A stretch of DNA of 64,000 bases from GCA-003244245 sp963823755 (GTDB lineage Bacteria; Actinomycetota; Actinomycetes; Mycobacteriales; Pseudonocardiaceae). Positions 54,161 through 63,090 of the stretch are shown piece after piece. The translations under genes were made by a program, and so were the position numbers. The notes beneath the pieces were generated by a model. The model was not told where the DNA came from. It saw only the letters and a program-made list of their open reading frames with translations, and made no database searches. The stretch spans positions 806,001 to 870,000 of the forward strand of contig CAWGMP010000017.1 of NCBI GenBank assembly GCA_963823755.1, written 5' to 3'. Each line of letters opens with the position of its first letter. Positions within the stretch are counted from its first letter, which is position 1.

Positions 54161-55878
54161 TGGCAGCCAACGGTGGTCCCGCGCATGGCCCCTGGGGCTC
54201 AGGGGGGTGGCGCAGCACGGTGTTACTGGCGGCGGTGGTCGTCGCTGGAGGGATGCTGGCCGTGCTTGCGCCGGGTGCCGGCGCCGAAGCTGACTTCGTC
54301 CCGATCAGCGGTTCCGGCTCGACCTGGAGCTCGAACGCGCTCGACCAGTGGCGGAGTAACGTCGCCGGCCTCTACGGCATCACGGTCAACTTCTCGCCGA
54401 ACGGTTCGACCAACGGCCGCAACGACTTCCGGGCCGGCCTGGTCGACTACGCCGTCTCGGAGATCCCGTACGGCCTGCGCGACGCCGGGGTGCTCGACCC
54501 GCCGCCGGGGCGGGCGTTCGGGTACATGCCGATCGTCGCCGGCGGCACCTCGTTCATGTATAACCTCAAGATCGGGACCAAGCGGGTGACGAACCTGCGG
54601 CTGTCCGGCGAGACCATAACCAAGATCTTCACCCAGAAGATCACCAACTGGTCCGACCCGGCGATCCAGGCCGACAACCCGGGGCTGACCTTGCCGGCCC
54701 GCACGATCGTGCCGGTGGTCTACTCCAACGGCTCGGGCACCAGCGCTCAGTTCACCGCCTGGATGGCCAGCCAGTACCCGGCCCTGTGGGACGACTACTG
54801 CCACCGCAACGGCCGAGATCTCACGCCCTGCGGGTTCACCTCCTTCTACCCGGTGGCCCGCGGCATGGAGGCCAAGGCGCAGTCCCAGGGCGTGTCCGGG
54901 TTTGTCGCCCAGGACCAGAGCGAAGGCGCGATCACCTTTGTGGAGTACTCCTACGCGCGAAACGCAGGCTTCCCAGTGGCCAAGGTGCTCAACAAGGCGA
55001 ATTACTACGTCGAGCCCAAGGCGGGCGGCGTCGCCGTCGCGCTGCTCAACGCAAAAATCGCGCCGGACCTGACCCAGGACCTGAGCCAGGTCTACACCAA
55101 CGGTGACCCCCGGACCTACCCGCTGTCCAGCTACAGTTACATGATCATCCCGAAGGACACCACCATGAACTTCACCAACGAGAAGGGTGCCACGCTCTCC
55201 GAGTTCGCCGCCTACTTCCTGTGCGAGGGGCAGCAGCAGGCCGATACTCTCGGCTACTCACCGCTGCCGATCAACCTGGTGCAGGCCGGGGTCGATCAGA
55301 TCAACCAGATTCCTCACTCCACCAAGAAACTCAACCGCAACGACCTGAGGAGGTGCAACAACCCGACGGTCTCCCCGGACGGGGGGAACCTGGTAGCCAA
55401 GAACGCGCCGCAGCCCAGCCCGTGCGACCTCAAGGGAGCGGCGACGCAATGCGCTACCGGCACTGGCGGGGCTCAGGCCCCGACGCCAACCAGCGGCGGC
55501 GCAGGCGGCACCGGCAGTTCCGGTGGTGGCGGTGCAGGCGGCGGGGGACCAGGTGGCAACGATGCAACGGGCTCCGCCGCCGGCGGTGATGCCGGCGGGC
55601 AGCTCGCGGACGGAACCGGTCCGGCCGGCGGACCGGCGGCGGGTGTCGACCCGGACACCGGGCAGGTGATCGGTGGCACGCCGCTGGCGGGTGGTTCTGG
55701 CTCCGCCGGCGTCTCCGCCGTGCCGGTGTCGGTGGATGCCTTCGACAACCGGCGCCAGATGCTGCTCGTGGTCCTTACCCTCGTCGTGCTGCTCGGGCTG
55801 GCGCTCGGGCCACCACTGTTGGTGTACCGGATGCACAGCCGGAAAGGACGCGGTGACCCCACCGTCAACACGCCGTAG
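54157..55878 (+). CDS. membrane-anchored PstS-like substrate-binding protein
   Basis: A 573-residue protein with a signal-anchor-like N-terminus (STVLLAAVVVAGGMLAVLAP) and a PstS-type periplasmic-binding domain, residues ~45-385. The phosphate-site Ser loop (ISGSGSTWSSNALDQWRSN), DYAVSEIPYG and the second site SNGSGTSAQFTAWM are present. It is followed by a Gly/Ser/Ala-rich stalk (residues ~430-525) and a C-terminal membrane helix (QMLLVVLTLVVLLGLALGPP) with a basic tail. Ordinary PstS proteins are soluble or lipidated, so the C-terminal anchor is unusual. Start is GTG 54157 or ATG 54160, overlapping the pstA stop. Confidence 0.87.
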   Translation: MMAANGGPAHGPWGSGGWRSTVLLAAVVVAGGMLAVLAPGAGAEADFVPISGSGSTWSSNALDQWRSNVAGLYGITVNFSPNGSTNGRNDFRAGLVDYAVSEIPYGLRDAGVLDPPPGRAFGYMPIVAGGTSFMYNLKIGTKRVTNLRLSGETITKIFTQKITNWSDPAIQADNPGLTLPARTIVPVVYSNGSGTSAQFTAWMASQYPALWDDYCHRNGRDLTPCGFTSFYPVARGMEAKAQSQGVSGFVAQDQSEGAITFVEYSYARNAGFPVAKVLNKANYYVEPKAGGVAVALLNAKIAPDLTQDLSQVYTNGDPRTYPLSSYSYMIIPKDTTMNFTNEKGATLSEFAAYFLCEGQQQADTLGYSPLPINLVQAGVDQINQIPHSTKKLNRNDLRRCNNPTVSPDGGNLVAKNAPQPSPCDLKGAATQCATGTGGAQAPTPTSGGAGGTGSSGGGGAGGGGPGGNDATGSAAGGDAGGQLADGTGPAGGPAAGVDPDTGQVIGGTPLAGGSGSAGVSAVPVSVDAFDNRRQMLLVVLTLVVLLGLALGPPLLVYRMHSRKGRGDPTVNTP

Positions 55879-56842
55879 TCAATGGTCACACCGCCAGGAC
55901 GCGGCTCCCGTAGCAGAGGGAAGCTACCGGGAGGGCCAGCGGCCGGTCCGCCGCGTCGGGGGACCTCGGTGGCCGCTGGCCGACACGGCGCCCCGCAACT
56001 CCCTCCGATACCGGCTGGCTGCCCAGGCGCTGGCGATTGTCGCGATGCTGGGCGTGTGTTTCCTGATCGAGCTGACCTTGCTGGGCAACCTGCGTCACGA
56101 CCGGGATCAGGCCCAGCTCGCCGCGCAGTTCCGCACCGAGCTGGCCAGAGGGATCGCGCCGGTGGGTCCCTACGACGAGGCGAACACCCCGTTGGCTGTG
56201 GGATCGCCGGTGGCCCTGCTGGAGATCCCGAGGTTGCAGCTGCGGGAGATCGTCGTGGAGGGCACCTCATCAGCTCCGCTGATGTCGGGGCCGGGTCACC
56301 GGCGCGACACCCCGCTGCCGGGCCAGGTCGGTACCAGCGTGGTCACCGGGCGGCGGGCGACCTATGGCGGACCGTTCCGGTCGATCGACCAGCTGCGCGC
56401 TGGAGATACGATCACAGTGATCACCGGACAGGGCAGGAACTCGTTTGCGGTGCTGGGGGTGCGGCACGCCGGTGACCCGGTGCCACCGACATTGGCCCCC
56501 AACCGCGGCCGGCTCACCCTGGTGACCACCGATGGGCCGGCGTTGCAGCCCACCGACGTGCTCCGCGTCGACGCGGACCTGACCAGCGCCGTCCGACCCA
56601 GACCCGCGCAGCTGCCGGCACAGGCTCTGCGTCCCGCCGAAGCGGCGCTGGCCGGTGACAGATCGGCACTGCTGGGCGTGTTCGAGTGGTCGGTGTTGTT
56701 GGTCGGGGCGGCTATCGCCACGGTGTGGTTCCGCTTCCTCGCCGGACCGTGGCCGGCCTGGGCGCTGGGCGTGCCGGTGCTGGTCACGCTCGGCCTGCTC
56801 GTGGTCGACGAGATGGCCGCCATGCTGCCGAATCTGTTGTGA
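55853..56842 (+). CDS. sortase-fold protein lacking catalytic His and Cys
   Basis: A 329-residue membrane protein. One N-terminal helix (LAAQALAIVAMLGVCFLIEL) precedes a sortase-type beta-barrel: ALLEIPRLQLREIVVEG, GTSVVTGRRATYGGPF, LRAGDTITVITGQGRNSFAV and GRLTLVTTDGPALQP. In active sortases the third and fourth blocks read G-H-R and T-L-x-T-C. Here Arg 167 replaces the His and Thr 226 replaces the Cys, while the Arg region (VLRVDADL) remains. Two more C-terminal helices follow. It is probably a non-catalytic scaffold. GTG 55853 (GGAAAGGA upstream) overlaps the PstS-like gene by 26 bp. No LPxTG-type substrate is seen nearby. Confidence 0.8.
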   Translation: MTPPSTRRSQWSHRQDAAPVAEGSYREGQRPVRRVGGPRWPLADTAPRNSLRYRLAAQALAIVAMLGVCFLIELTLLGNLRHDRDQAQLAAQFRTELARGIAPVGPYDEANTPLAVGSPVALLEIPRLQLREIVVEGTSSAPLMSGPGHRRDTPLPGQVGTSVVTGRRATYGGPFRSIDQLRAGDTITVITGQGRNSFAVLGVRHAGDPVPPTLAPNRGRLTLVTTDGPALQPTDVLRVDADLTSAVRPRPAQLPAQALRPAEAALAGDRSALLGVFEWSVLLVGAAIATVWFRFLAGPWPAWALGVPVLVTLGLLVVDEMAAMLPNLL

Positions 56843-56943
56843 CACCCAGGACGCGGCCGACTCGGGCACGGAAGCAAACCGTCGACACAAGGGAGAAATT
56901 CACTCTTATGAGTGATGACAAGCTTAATCTGTAACGATACGTG

Positions 56944-57021
56944 GCCGTCCCCCGTGGGGCTGGCAGCAATCCTCTGTTCGATTGTCGGACCTCTCTCATT
57001 CACCTTCAAGGCGCAGCGTCA
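56944..57021 (+). promoter_or_regulatory. leader element C before the large PstS-like gene
   Basis: CGTCCCCCGTGGGGCTGGCA, then AATCCTCTGTTCGATTGTCG, then TTCACCTTCAAGGCGCAGCG. It aligns with element A at 51648-51722 nearly end to end and more weakly with B. Confidence 0.65.
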
Positions 57022-57056
57022 CCACCTCGTACTCGTATTTGCGTGGAGGTGACCCC

Positions 57057-57224
57057 GTGACGATCCTCATCTGCGCCGCGTCGGCGGCCCCCTCGCCGGT
57101 CATGCATCTGCCCTGGGCGTTCGGGGGCGCTGGCGTTACGCGCTGCTACTCGTGCTGGTGCTGGGGCTGGGGCGACCGGCTGATCGCGCGCACCATGCGC
57201 AGCCCGGGGGGATCGCAAGCATGA
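57057..57224 (+). CDS. small protein overlapping the large PstS-like gene
   Basis: A 55-residue product starting VTILICAASAAPSPVMHLPW and rich in Cys and Trp further on. GTG 57057 has GGAGG seven bases upstream, and its TGA overlaps the next ATG. It is a paralogue of the 51759 small protein in its first 30 residues, and the two share the homologous leader upstream. Confidence 0.6.
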   Translation: MTILICAASAAPSPVMHLPWAFGGAGVTRCYSCWCWGWGDRLIARTMRSPGGSQA

Positions 57225-59698
57225 ACGGGCACCGGATTGGGGGACTGCTGCTGGCGATGATGTCGGCGGCGGCGCTGGTGGGCGGCCTGCTCAGCTCCCC
57301 ACCGGTCTCCGCCGCTACGGCGGATCCAGCGCCGCCTGGGTCGGCGGTCACGGTGTCGGGAACTGGGGATTTCGCGAACCTGAACGTGACCGTTAGCCAG
57401 ACCACGAACCTGATCAACCAGACCGTCAAGGTCTCCTGGACAGGCGGCGCACCGACTGTGGACCAAACTAGTTTCGCACTCAACTACCTGCAGATCATGC
57501 AGTGCTGGGGTGACGACCCGGCAGGCCCGGACCGCACCCAGTGCCAGTTCGGCGCGTCGAACGCCGTAGTCGATGGCCGGGAGACGCGCCGGCAGCTCAG
57601 TGGCAACCCGGCCGACCCGAAGGAGACGCTGACGCTACCGCCGGGCAGCTTCGGCGCGGTCTACCTGCCGTTCTGGGCAGTGGGAAGACCCCAGCCGACC
57701 GGTCCTGCCGCGGACGAACGCAACGATTTCTTCGATTCCCAGGTCACCAATGAGATTCCGTTTGCTCGTACTCATGGTGATGGTAAGGGTGAGGAGTTCT
57801 TCGAGGTCGAGACATCGCGCCAGGCCGCGGGTCTCGGCTGTGGTGAGCCGGTGATCACCGGCGGCTCCACCACCGGGCGCAGCTGCTGGCTGGTGATCGT
57901 GCCGCGCGGGAATAAGGAAGTGGACGGTTCGACCCGCACCGGCAAGTCCGGCACAGACTCCTACCTGCAGTCCTCGCCACTGAGTCAGTCCAATTGGGAT
58001 AACCGGATCGTCGTCAAGCTGGAGTTCCAGCCGGTGGGTCAGGCCTGCCCGATCGGGGCGCCGGAGCGTCCCGTGATCGGTCACGAGCTCGCGGTCGATG
58101 CGGTCAGGTCGTGGCAGCCCGCGCTGTGCGCGGACGGCGGCACTCTGTTCAGCTACACCCAGCTGCCCGACGACGTGGCTCGCAGCCAGGGGCAGGACGG
58201 CCGGTTGGCGCTGGTGACCAATCCGATCCCCGCTGACCAGGTGCCGGCGGATCATCCACTGGTCTACGCACCGGTGGGGCTGTCCGGACTGACTTTCGCC
58301 TTCAACATCGACAACCAGCCCGACTACCAGCACACCGCCCCCGCGGACCTGGCGCGCAACGGCCAGCGGTTCACATCCATGAAGCTCACACCGCGGCTGG
58401 TCGCCAAACTGCTCACCCAGTCCTACCTGGGATCGTTGGTGGCCCCGCCGGATGAGATGAAGAACAACCCCATCGGCCTGCTGTTCGATCCTGAATTCCT
58501 CGACCTCAATCACGACTACCAGGGGTTCGTTGACCGGAACGAACCGGTGCCGGACGCGCTGGTGCAGCTCAACGGTGCAGACGTCACCTCGCTGCTGTGG
58601 AGCTGGGTCAAGGCCGACCACGACGCCAGCGCGTTCCTCGCCGGCGCGGCCGACCCGTGGGGAATGGTGGTCAACCTCCACAACAAGGATCTCGCCCTGC
58701 CGACGTCCACCTTCCCCCGCAACGACCAAAGCTGTAGCGACCAATTCGACAGCGCCAACAACGTCACACTGAAGACCTGCAATTTGGATCTCCACCCGTT
58801 CACCAAGGACATGCACGACGCCGGCCGCTCTACCAGCCGCGGTGACACCCAGGGGAAGGCTCCGCTTTTCTCGGGCGGCATGGTCGTTCCGACGAGTGTC
58901 GCGCGGCAGGGCGCTGGTCGTCAGGGGCTGGTCGCGGTGGTGGACGCGGCGACGGCCATCCGGTACGGCCTGCCGACCGCGCAGTTGGTCAACGCCGCGG
59001 GAACGTTCGTCGCCCCCACTACCGCGAACCTGCTGGCCGGTGAGGCGGCGATGACACCCAGCGCGGTCCCGGGGGTGCTGGCATCCGATCCCGGTGCCCG
59101 CGACCCGGCGGCCTACCCGTTGACCGCGTTGAGCTACGCGGTGACCTCACCCTCCATGCTGGACACGGCGGCCGGTAAGGACTACGCCGCGTTCCTGCGT
59201 TACGCGGGTGGCCCGGGTCAGCAGCAGGGTTTGGCGCCCGGCCAGCTCCCGTTGGGCATGGTGGCCCTGCCCGACCCGCTCAAGGCGCAGACCATCGCCG
59301 CCGCCGCTGCCCTCGAGGCGCAGACCAGCCAGACAGTCCCCGGCCCACCGGCGCCGGCACCGACCACGACCGTGCCCACCCAGAACCCCACCGGTGGCAC
59401 CACGCCGGTAGCAACCAGCACCACCACGACGAGCCCGGTGGGCGGCCTGCCTGCCGCGACGCTCCCGGGCGTCACCGCCCCGGGCGGTGGCCCGCCGGTC
59501 AAGGTGCCCAGCGTGGCTCAGCAGCCAGCCGCGCGGGTGCGGCAGACACCGTCACTGCCCGCCCCCGCGGTGGGCGCGCTGCTCCTGGTGATCCTCATTG
59601 CCAGCGCGCTGGCTGCCGCGTCCTCCCCGGTCATGCAGCTGCTCAGCGGTGGGCTACGACGCCGCCTGCGAAAGGAGGTGACGCCAGCCGAGCGGTGA
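57221..59698 (+). CDS. large membrane-anchored PstS-like surface protein
   Basis: An 825-residue exported protein. A signal peptide (GLLLAMMSAAALVGGLLSSP) is followed by an Ig-like beta domain (VTVSGTGDFANLNVTVSQTT). A long central region contains PstS-like periplasmic-binding segments (VYAPVGLSGLTFAFNIDNQ, LTPRLVAKLLTQSYLG, YPLTALSYAVTSPSMLDTAA). A Pro/Thr/Gly stalk (residues ~715-790) leads to a C-terminal helix (GALLLVILIASALAAASSPV) and basic tail. Four or more Cys in the N-terminal half may form disulphides. This is the same overall plan as the 54157 product but larger. Ligand unknown. Its start is coupled to a small ORF. Confidence 0.75.
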   Translation: MNGHRIGGLLLAMMSAAALVGGLLSSPPVSAATADPAPPGSAVTVSGTGDFANLNVTVSQTTNLINQTVKVSWTGGAPTVDQTSFALNYLQIMQCWGDDPAGPDRTQCQFGASNAVVDGRETRRQLSGNPADPKETLTLPPGSFGAVYLPFWAVGRPQPTGPAADERNDFFDSQVTNEIPFARTHGDGKGEEFFEVETSRQAAGLGCGEPVITGGSTTGRSCWLVIVPRGNKEVDGSTRTGKSGTDSYLQSSPLSQSNWDNRIVVKLEFQPVGQACPIGAPERPVIGHELAVDAVRSWQPALCADGGTLFSYTQLPDDVARSQGQDGRLALVTNPIPADQVPADHPLVYAPVGLSGLTFAFNIDNQPDYQHTAPADLARNGQRFTSMKLTPRLVAKLLTQSYLGSLVAPPDEMKNNPIGLLFDPEFLDLNHDYQGFVDRNEPVPDALVQLNGADVTSLLWSWVKADHDASAFLAGAADPWGMVVNLHNKDLALPTSTFPRNDQSCSDQFDSANNVTLKTCNLDLHPFTKDMHDAGRSTSRGDTQGKAPLFSGGMVVPTSVARQGAGRQGLVAVVDAATAIRYGLPTAQLVNAAGTFVAPTTANLLAGEAAMTPSAVPGVLASDPGARDPAAYPLTALSYAVTSPSMLDTAAGKDYAAFLRYAGGPGQQQGLAPGQLPLGMVALPDPLKAQTIAAAAALEAQTSQTVPGPPAPAPTTTVPTQNPTGGTTPVATSTTTTSPVGGLPAATLPGVTAPGGGPPVKVPSVAQQPAARVRQTPSLPAPAVGALLLVILIASALAAASSPVMQLLSGGLRRRLRKEVTPAER

Positions 59699-59850
59699 CC
59701 AGGAGTCTCCAGCTCCCGGCCACCGCCCGACCGACTTTCTGCATGCAAGACAGCTAGTGACGGCGTGGTTGGCATGCCACTGGTTCGCCCGTCACCGGCG
59801 CGTGCCCGGACAGCAGTCCGTGCATCCCTGCGCTCCAAAGGATAGCTGAA

Positions 59851-60786
59851 ATGCGAAAGAGAAGACTGCTCCTGGCTGCCGGCGCCAGTCTGGCGACCCT
59901 GGCCCTGACTGTGGGCACGGCGCTGGCCGACCCCCCCGTCTCGCCTCCCCCTGCCGGAACGGTGACCGGTTCCGGCGCGCAAACGACCCAGGGCGTTTTG
60001 AACGACCTGTGCAACAACAACAAGGTATCACCGGTCAATTGCGCGTCCTACGACATCGATCCGCAGCCGAGCAACATCACCCCTAAAGCCGGATGCACCT
60101 TCCCCCGGCCCAACTCAGGCGGCCCCGGCCTCCAAGCGTTGGTCGACCATCCTACCTGTCTGGATTTCGCCCGGGTGGTGACCGCTTCCGATGCGGGCAC
60201 TCACACTGGCTTTACCTACATCCCGTTCGCCACCGACGCTCTCACCTACGCGTTCCGCGGCGATGGCACTGTTCCCCCGGACCTGAGCGTCAGCGATCTG
60301 CACGAAATCTATTCCTGCAATCCCGCGTTCACTTCCGGACCGAATGCCTTCAAGCCGTTGATCGGGACACCCGGTGCCGGAAACCGGACATTGTTCCTCC
60401 AGAAGATCGGTGTCGCTGATCCTCCACCCCCCTGCGTCCAGCAGGGATTCCTGGCCAACGACGGTCGTGTGCTCACCGACCCGCGACAGCTGATCACGTA
60501 CTCATCCGCGCCGTACTTCGCCCAGCTCAACCAGGTGGAACCCGATATCCACGGAGCAGCTGCTCTCGGCGGGATCAACGGTGTCCCTCCGGAGGTTCTG
60601 AACGACCAATCGTTCATTTCGCGGCCCGTCTACAACGTCGTGAGAAACACCGACGTCCCCGGATCGGGGTCTGTCCACAACTTGTTCGTTGGACCGACGT
60701 CCAAGGTCTGTTCTAATCCCACGACGATTCAGCAGCATGGTTTCAACCTGCGCACGGATTGCGGTAACACCGGCACCGTTAATTAG
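59851..60786 (+). CDS. secreted PstS-like binding protein
   Basis: A 311-residue secreted protein. The signal peptide (LLLAAGASLATLALTVGTAL then ADP) precedes a PstS-like N-terminus, GTVTGSGAQTTQGVLNDLC. Other binding-protein-like segments are TYIPFATDALTYAFRGDGTV and LSVSDLHEIYSCN. Cysteines in pairs suggest disulphides. There is no anchor helix. ATG 59851 follows AAAGGA. The split glycine/serine loop resembles the anion-binding site of PstS, but the protein is shorter than normal and its ligand is uncertain. It lies 152 bp after the large PstS-like gene. Confidence 0.7.
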   Translation: MRKRRLLLAAGASLATLALTVGTALADPPVSPPPAGTVTGSGAQTTQGVLNDLCNNNKVSPVNCASYDIDPQPSNITPKAGCTFPRPNSGGPGLQALVDHPTCLDFARVVTASDAGTHTGFTYIPFATDALTYAFRGDGTVPPDLSVSDLHEIYSCNPAFTSGPNAFKPLIGTPGAGNRTLFLQKIGVADPPPPCVQQGFLANDGRVLTDPRQLITYSSAPYFAQLNQVEPDIHGAAALGGINGVPPEVLNDQSFISRPVYNVVRNTDVPGSGSVHNLFVGPTSKVCSNPTTIQQHGFNLRTDCGNTGTVN

Positions 60787-60818
60787 TTCCCCATCTCTTT
60801 ATGAAAGTGAGTCACATC

Positions 60819-61986
60819 GTGCGTAAGAAGAGACTATCGACGCGGCTGGTGTCGGGGGCGGTGGTGGCCGCGGTCACGGCCGGCTCGGCGCTGTTGGTGA
60901 GTGGGGTGGCCAGCGCCACCGTACCGGCGGGATCGCTGGGTTCTCTCACCACCCAACCGGCGTCCGGCACCGACCTCGAACTCATGAGCTCGACCACCTC
61001 GGGTCCATGCCCGGACGACCCGAACGACACCAGGGCCGACCAGTTACTCGTCGGGCCGGTCCAGCCAGACGGGGGGGCTCCGGACACCGCGGTCTTCCCA
61101 GACTCCAACCCGTTCCCGGTTACCTCCATCGGTGGGGCCCAGTTCTCCAAGACCGGCCCGTTTGTTCAGCAGTTCAAGGTGACCTTGCGTGACGCTGCTA
61201 CCCAACGTGGCAAGACGCTCCAAGTCGGTGAGTACCACCTGACCACGCATTGCCTCAATAGCAGCGGGATAACGGTGTTCGGCACCTTCACCGGGGGTCT
61301 CATCTTCGACACCCCGACGCACTACACCGTCATCCCTCCGTCGACGCCAACGCCCACACCGAGCCCGACACCAACACCAACGCCGACCCCCACTCCAACG
61401 CCGACACCGACACCAACACCAACACCAACCCCGACGCCAACACCGACACCGACACCGACACCAACTCCGACGCCGACTCCAACGCCGACGCCGACGCCAA
61501 CGCCGACTCCAACGCCGACCCCGACACCAACCCCGACACCGACTCCAACCCCGACACCGACTCCAACCCCGACTCCAACGCCGACCCCGACACCAACGCC
61601 CGACACCAACCCCGACACCGACTCCAACCCCGAGCCCGACTCCAAGCCCGACTCCAACGCCGACCCCGACACCGACACCCACACCCGCGCCGAAGGCAAC
61701 GATGACCACGCTGTCGGTGCCGGTCCAAATCAAGATTGACGGCCTAGGGGTCTTGGTGATCGGCGACGCGCGGGTGACAACCGTAGGCAACCAAGGCAAT
61801 CCGATCGGAACCGTCCAGTTCAAGGACGGGAACATCAACATCGGCAACCCGGTTCCGGTAACCGACGGCCATGCCTTGCTCATCGCGTTCCGGCCTGCAG
61901 GCTCGCACGTGACCGCGGTGTTCATTCCGACTAAACCGGCGGCCTTCCAGCCATCCACGTCGAACACGGTGACGATCAGGTCATAG
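60819..61986 (+). CDS. secreted protein with Pro-Thr stalk and Ig-like end; frameshift in the stalk
   Basis: Start GTG 60819 by alignment with the paralogue at 63091. A signal peptide (AVVAAVTAGSALLVSGVASA) is followed by a ~110-residue beta domain ending FTGGLIFDTPTHYTV, then a (Pro-Thr)n stalk of about 80 residues. The frame then turns into a non-repetitive acidic tail and stops at 61739. Removing one C of the run at 61599-61601 restores PT repeats and joins a perfect Ig-like domain (VQIKIDGLGVLVIGDARVTT, then GTVQFKDGNINIG) ending at 61986. The true gene therefore spans 60819-61986 with a one-base insertion: sequencing or assembly error, mutation, or phase variation. Confidence 0.75.
61340..61690 (+). 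repeat. ACNCCN hexamer tract encoding the Pro-Thr stalk
   Basis: About 58 near-identical hexamers of type ACACCG/ACGCCA/ACTCCA run through this segment, interrupted by one extra C near 61600. Such a tract is prone to slippage and to assembly errors. Confidence 0.85.
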
Positions 61987-61992
61987 GGGTTC

Positions 61993-62029
61993 TTGTTGCA
62001 CCTGGGTGATCCTCACCCAGGTGCAACAA
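61993..62029. terminator. perfect 17-bp stem hairpin after the Ig-like domain
   Basis: TTGTTGCACCTGGGTGA (61993-62009) pairs perfectly with 62013-62029 around a 3-nt loop, seven bases after the restored stop at 61986. Its position after the frame-restored stop supports that stop being the real gene end. Confidence 0.75.
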
Positions 62030-62083
62030 CTCAGTCAATCCATCCTCGGCGGACGGCACGTCTGACCGCCATCTGAGAACCCC

Positions 62084-62124
62084 GTGAGCGGGAACCGGTG
62101 CCCTTCTCACCGGTTCCCGCTCAC
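62084..62124. terminator. perfect 17-bp stem hairpin before 62142
   Basis: GTGAGCGGGAACCGGTG (62084-62100) pairs perfectly with 62108-62124 around CCCTTCT. It lies only 17 bp before the ATG at 62142, so it may affect translation of that gene as well as, or instead of, termination. Confidence 0.65.
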
Positions 62125-62141
62125 GACTGGCGAGGAATTCC

Positions 62142-62912
62142 ATGAACCGACTGTTCCGCGTCGCCGTCATGGTCACGGTCGCGCTGGGGGTGCTGGTGCC
62201 GGTGGCCCCGGCGGCCGCACTAGCCGACCAGATCGGCGGGGTGATCGTCATCCCGGGTACCGGTACTGACCTGGACCCGATCCGACTACGCACGTCAGCT
62301 GGGTGCCCGGTGCAGGCCAACGCCTACTACGCCAAGATGCGCGGCCACGATTTCCCGCCCGACGGTCAGATCATCACTGCCATCACCAAAGCTGGCCTAT
62401 CCCACACCATCGGGTTTGATGTTTATGTCGCGCTGATCATGCGGGACTACGCGAACAAAATCCGCACCACGTTGACAGGTCGCTACGACATCACGGTTTA
62501 CTGCATCAACCGTCTCACCCTGGAAAGCTACGGGGAATTCACCGGATCGCTGGAATTCACCAGCCCTACGACCTACGAGGCGATCGGGTCGGCGAAGCCG
62601 GTCGGGCCGCCGCCCCCGCCGCGCGAGAGGGCTGCTGACGGGTCCGCGGTGGACCCGGACGCGACGTCATCCCCACCGGCGTCCGGGACGCCTGGAGGGA
62701 AGGCAACGGACCGGCTGGCACCCTCACCTGCTGCCCAGGCGCCGAGGGCCGATGCGCCCCAGGACCAGTCACCGGTCGGACAGCTTGCCTCCCAGCGCAA
62801 CGACGGGACCGTCCGGGGCGTTCCGTGGCTGATCCTGATCGGCGCGGTGCTCGGCACAGTGTCAGTCGTCGGGGTGACGGCGAGGCAGATCCGGAAGCGT
62901 CGCTCATCGTGA
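62142..62912 (+). CDS. membrane-anchored member of the stalk-protein family
   Basis: A 256-residue protein with a signal peptide (VMVTVALGVLVPVAPAAALA). Its beta domain is homologous to those at 60819 and 63091 (GTDLDPIRLRTSAGCP ... YGEFTGSLEFTSPTTYEAI). A Pro/Ala-rich linker and a C-terminal membrane helix (PWLILIGAVLGTVSVVGVTA) with a basic tail follow. It thus replaces the PT stalk and Ig-like domain of its paralogues by a direct membrane anchor. ATG 62142 follows GAGGAATTCC. It may anchor or assemble the secreted paralogues. Confidence 0.75.
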   Translation: MNRLFRVAVMVTVALGVLVPVAPAAALADQIGGVIVIPGTGTDLDPIRLRTSAGCPVQANAYYAKMRGHDFPPDGQIITAITKAGLSHTIGFDVYVALIMRDYANKIRTTLTGRYDITVYCINRLTLESYGEFTGSLEFTSPTTYEAIGSAKPVGPPPPPRERAADGSAVDPDATSSPPASGTPGGKATDRLAPSPAAQAPRADAPQDQSPVGQLASQRNDGTVRGVPWLILIGAVLGTVSVVGVTARQIRKRRSS

Positions 62913-63090
62913 TCACCCGAAAACGGCCAGCAGATTCTGAGGCGAACCCGGGGGGAGCCCCCTTCCGCGGGGACTTGTCCCAATTCCGCGACGATCGCAC
63001 GCTTCGGCTTTCCAACAACCCGCACCGCGGTTCTACCACCATCTATACCACCTAACGGGGCCTCCTTCCTCTGAGAAAGCGAGTCACATC

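Noticed and set aside
61340..61690. possible CRISPR array
   Set aside because: The repeats are contiguous hexamers with no spacers; they encode the stalk.
61322..61699. minus-strand (Gly-Val)n protein
   Set aside because: It is simply the complement of the Pro-Thr hexamer tract, with no ribosome site and no domain.
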